Source: Amoebidium appalachense
Lineage: Eukaryota; Ichthyosporea
DNA length: 64,000 bases
Assembly (NCBI GenBank): GCA_963693365.1
Contig: CAVNZM010000009.1
Location: 9,610,001-9,674,000, forward strand
Direction of reading: 5' to 3'
The position numbers and the translations under genes were made by a program. Below the pieces are notes generated by a model. The model did not search any database. It was not told the origin of the DNA and worked only from the letters and a program-made list of their open reading frames with translations. Below, piece after piece: positions 61,771-64,000 of this stretch; the stretch's first letter is position 1; every line of letters begins with the position of its first letter.

Positions 61771-63545
61771 GTTATCATTCTGAGATGTTGTGACATAATA
61801 GTACGATATCATTCCAATATCCTTTTCTGCAAATCCAGATTTATCCAATACTATAGCATAACAATATCATTCCGATATGTATTTTTTACTTTTCAGATAT
61901 TAGTTAAGTCCCACGACTATATCATTATGAGATGTTGTGACATAATTGTACGATATCATTCCAGTATCCTTTTCTGCAAAACCAGATGTATCCAATACTA
62001 TAGCATAACAATATCATTCCGATATGTATTGTTTACTTTTCAGATATTAGTTAAGTCCCACGACTATATCATTATGAGATGTTGTGACATAATTGTACGA
62101 TATCATTCCAGTATCCTTTTCTGCAAAACCAGATGTATCCAATACTATATCATAACAATATCATTCCGATATGTATTGTTTGCTTTTCAGATATTAGTTA
62201 AGTCCCACCACTATATCATTATGAGATGTTGTGACATAATTGTACGATATCATTCCAGTATCCTTTTCTGCAAAACCAGATGTATCCAATACTATAGCAT
62301 AACAATATCATTCCGATATGTATTTTTTACTTTTCAGATATTAGTTAAGTCCCACGACTATATCATTATGAGATGTTGTGACATAATTGTACGATATCAT
62401 TCCAGTATCCTTTTCTGCAAAACCAGATGTATCCAATACTATATCATAACAATATCATTCCGATATGTATTGTTTGCTTTTCAGATATTAGTTAAGTCCC
62501 ACCACTATATCATTATGAGATGTTGTGACATAATTGTACGATATCATTCCAGTATCCTTTTCTGCAAAACCAGATGTATCCAATACTATAGCATAACAAT
62601 ATCATTCCGATATGTATTTTTTACTTTTCAGATATTAGTTAAGTCCCACGACTATATCATTATGAGATGTTGTGACATAATTGTACGATATCATTCCAGT
62701 ATCCTTTTCTGCAAAACCAGATGTATCCAATACTATATCATAACAATATCATTCCGATATGTATTGTTTGCTTTTCAGATATTTGTTTAGTCCCTCGAAT
62801 ATATCATTATGAGATGTTGTGACATAATTGTACGATATCATTCCAGTATCCTTTTCTGCAAAACCAGATGTATCCAAGACTATATCATAACAATATCATT
62901 CCGATATGTATTGTTTGCTTTTCAGATATTTGTTTAGTCCCTCGAATATATCATTATGAGATGTTGTGACATAATTGTACGATATCATTCCAGTATCCTT
63001 TTCTGCAAAACCAGATGTATCCAATACTATAGCATAACAATATCATTCCGATATGTATTGTTTACTTTTCAGATATTAGTTTAGTCCCACGACTATATCA
63101 TTATGAGATGTTGTGACATAATTGTACGATATCATTCCGGTATCCTTTTCTGCAAAACCAGATGTATCCAATACTATAGCATAACAATATCATTCCGATA
63201 TGTATTTTTTGCTTTTCAGATATTTGTTTAGTCCCTCGAATATATCATTATGAGATGTTGTGACATAATTGTACGATATCATTCCAGTATCCTTTTCTGC
63301 AAAACCAGATGTATCCAATACTATATCATAACAATATCATTCCGATACCTATGTTTTACTTCTCAGATATTTGTTTAGTCCCATGAATATATCATTATGA
63401 GATGTTGTGACATAATTGTACGATATCATTCCAATATCCTCTTCTGCAACACCAGATGTTTCCCATACTATATCATCCGAATATCATTCTGATACCTATC
63501 GGGATACTTGTTCGCGATCCACGCAGATAGTAATATGAGATCTTT
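61771..63545. repeat. 147-bp satellite array (12 units)
   Basis: GAGATGTTGTGACATAA occurs at 61782, 61929, 62076, 62223, 62370, 62517, 62664, 62811, 62958, 63105, 63252 and 63399, i.e. every 147 bp without a single length change. Sub-motifs ATATCATTCCGATAT and GATATCATTCCAGTATCC recur inside each unit. From 61929 to 62811 alternate units share variants (ACTATAGCAT/ACTATATCAT; TTTACTTTTC/TTTGCTTTTC), giving a 294-bp dimer. Outer units are more diverged. Because 147 is divisible by three, one 287-codon frame (61927-62790) runs through six units; it is a by-product. Confidence 0.95.
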
Positions 63546-63669
63546 TGGCTCAAAATAAGATACCGTTCCAATATCATTTTGTAAAAAGTGAATAAAGGGA
63601 GAGAAAATTAACTACTTTACATGCATACCTAATAGGCTACCCACATAAAAAATTTTGAGGAGAAGCCAG

Positions 63670-63972
63670 CTAAGCAATCGTATTAGTGTGTGTCATGGCC
63701 CGGGATCGGCCCATGGGCGCACACTCGAACGATTCCTTAAACGGATACCAAATGCCTATACAGGTGGCCATGCACGATCTGATTATATACGGCTTCAAAA
63801 TTCGCGTGGGGGGCAGCACGGTTTCCCATTTGGCTTGCACATAAAACCACTGATTTTTAGTCCCCAACAATTGCCATTGTTTCACCTCCTCAAACCCTAC
63901 TTCCACCACCGTTCCGTCATCCCGGCTCATGAATAAGCCAATCACAGCAGCATGGAATATGAGCAGGCGCAT
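63670..63972 (-). CDS. Unidentified 100-residue frame near the window end
   Basis: On the minus strand from ATG 63972: MRLLIFHAAVIGLFMSRDDG, then VVEVGFEEVKQWQLLGTKNQ and WFYVQAKWETVLPPTRIL. The N-terminus is hydrophobic, as in a signal peptide, and the middle has reasonable protein-like composition. No domain recognised; the last third is weaker, so an exon ending near 63800 is possible. The + strand also has an open frame here. Confidence 0.3.
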   Translation of the reverse strand: MRLLIFHAAVIGLFMSRDDGTVVEVGFEEVKQWQLLGTKNQWFYVQAKWETVLPPTRILKPYIIRSCMATCIGIWYPFKESFECAPMGRSRAMTHTNTIA

Positions 63973-64000
63973 CGGATTGGTTACTTATAGAGTTTTTGTT

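Noticed and set aside
61927-62790. A 287-codon open frame
   Set aside because: It is six 49-codon translations of the 147-bp satellite, with no independent coding signal.

Overview
The window looks like nuclear DNA of a eukaryotic microalga. Several genes are cut by GT-AG introns of about 0.3-2 kb, and there is an AP2-type transcription factor, a SANT-domain gene, Ty1/copia retrotransposons with solo LTRs, a satellite array, and a great deal of poly-G/poly-C and (GT)n sequence. A green alga or another protist alga fits; I cannot name the species. No bacterial operon, CRISPR array, rRNA or tRNA gene was recognised. A 500-base N gap lies at 12576-13075.

Region 1, about 0.6-12.4 kb, differs from the rest. 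It holds compact, intronless genes on both strands, several with a TATAAAA-type box 30-105 bp before the start codon and clusters of ATTGG (inverted CCAAT) boxes. The genes are a decayed superfamily-3 helicase of the NrS-1/DUF5906 type, a five-finger C2H2 protein, a piece of a Bro/antirepressor-like domain gene, a small very basic protein, and three coiled-coil or charged repeat proteins. A 92-bp tandem array lies on one side of the first two genes and a single inverted copy of the same unit on the other. I read this as a degraded endogenous viral or Polinton-like-virus-related element. No capsid, ATPase, polymerase or integrase gene was seen, so that label is an inference.

Region 2, 13.9-22.2 kb (minus strand), is an eight-exon gene ending in a DNA-methyltransferase-like domain; joining exons 7 and 8 rebuilds a QKP motif. 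A solo LTR sits in its second intron. A 5'-truncated copia element (about 22.2-26.0 kb) abuts its 5' end, and that element is itself split by a 929-bp solo LTR with a perfect 5-bp target duplication.

Region 3, 27.8-34.8 kb, contains phase-consistent candidate exons of unidentified genes on both strands, the best being a three-exon set at 34132-34782. Region 4, 37.2-45.0 kb (plus strand), is a six-exon transposase-like gene: DUF6729-like region, DDE-like region, DEDDy 3'-5' exonuclease and a C-terminal RGTN..EG domain, with two probable GC-AG introns. Region 5, 47.7-57.4 kb, has a Cys-rich two-exon candidate, a double-AP2 exon and a minus-strand SANT/Myb gene whose introns contain two solo LTRs of one family.

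Region 6, 57.8-61.4 kb, is a second copia element (minus strand) whose 3' LTR is the parent type of the solo LTRs. It is cut off at the edge of a GATAT-rich block that leads into a 147-bp satellite (61.77-63.5 kb) with no length change between 12 units. The last 400 bases may contain the start of another gene.
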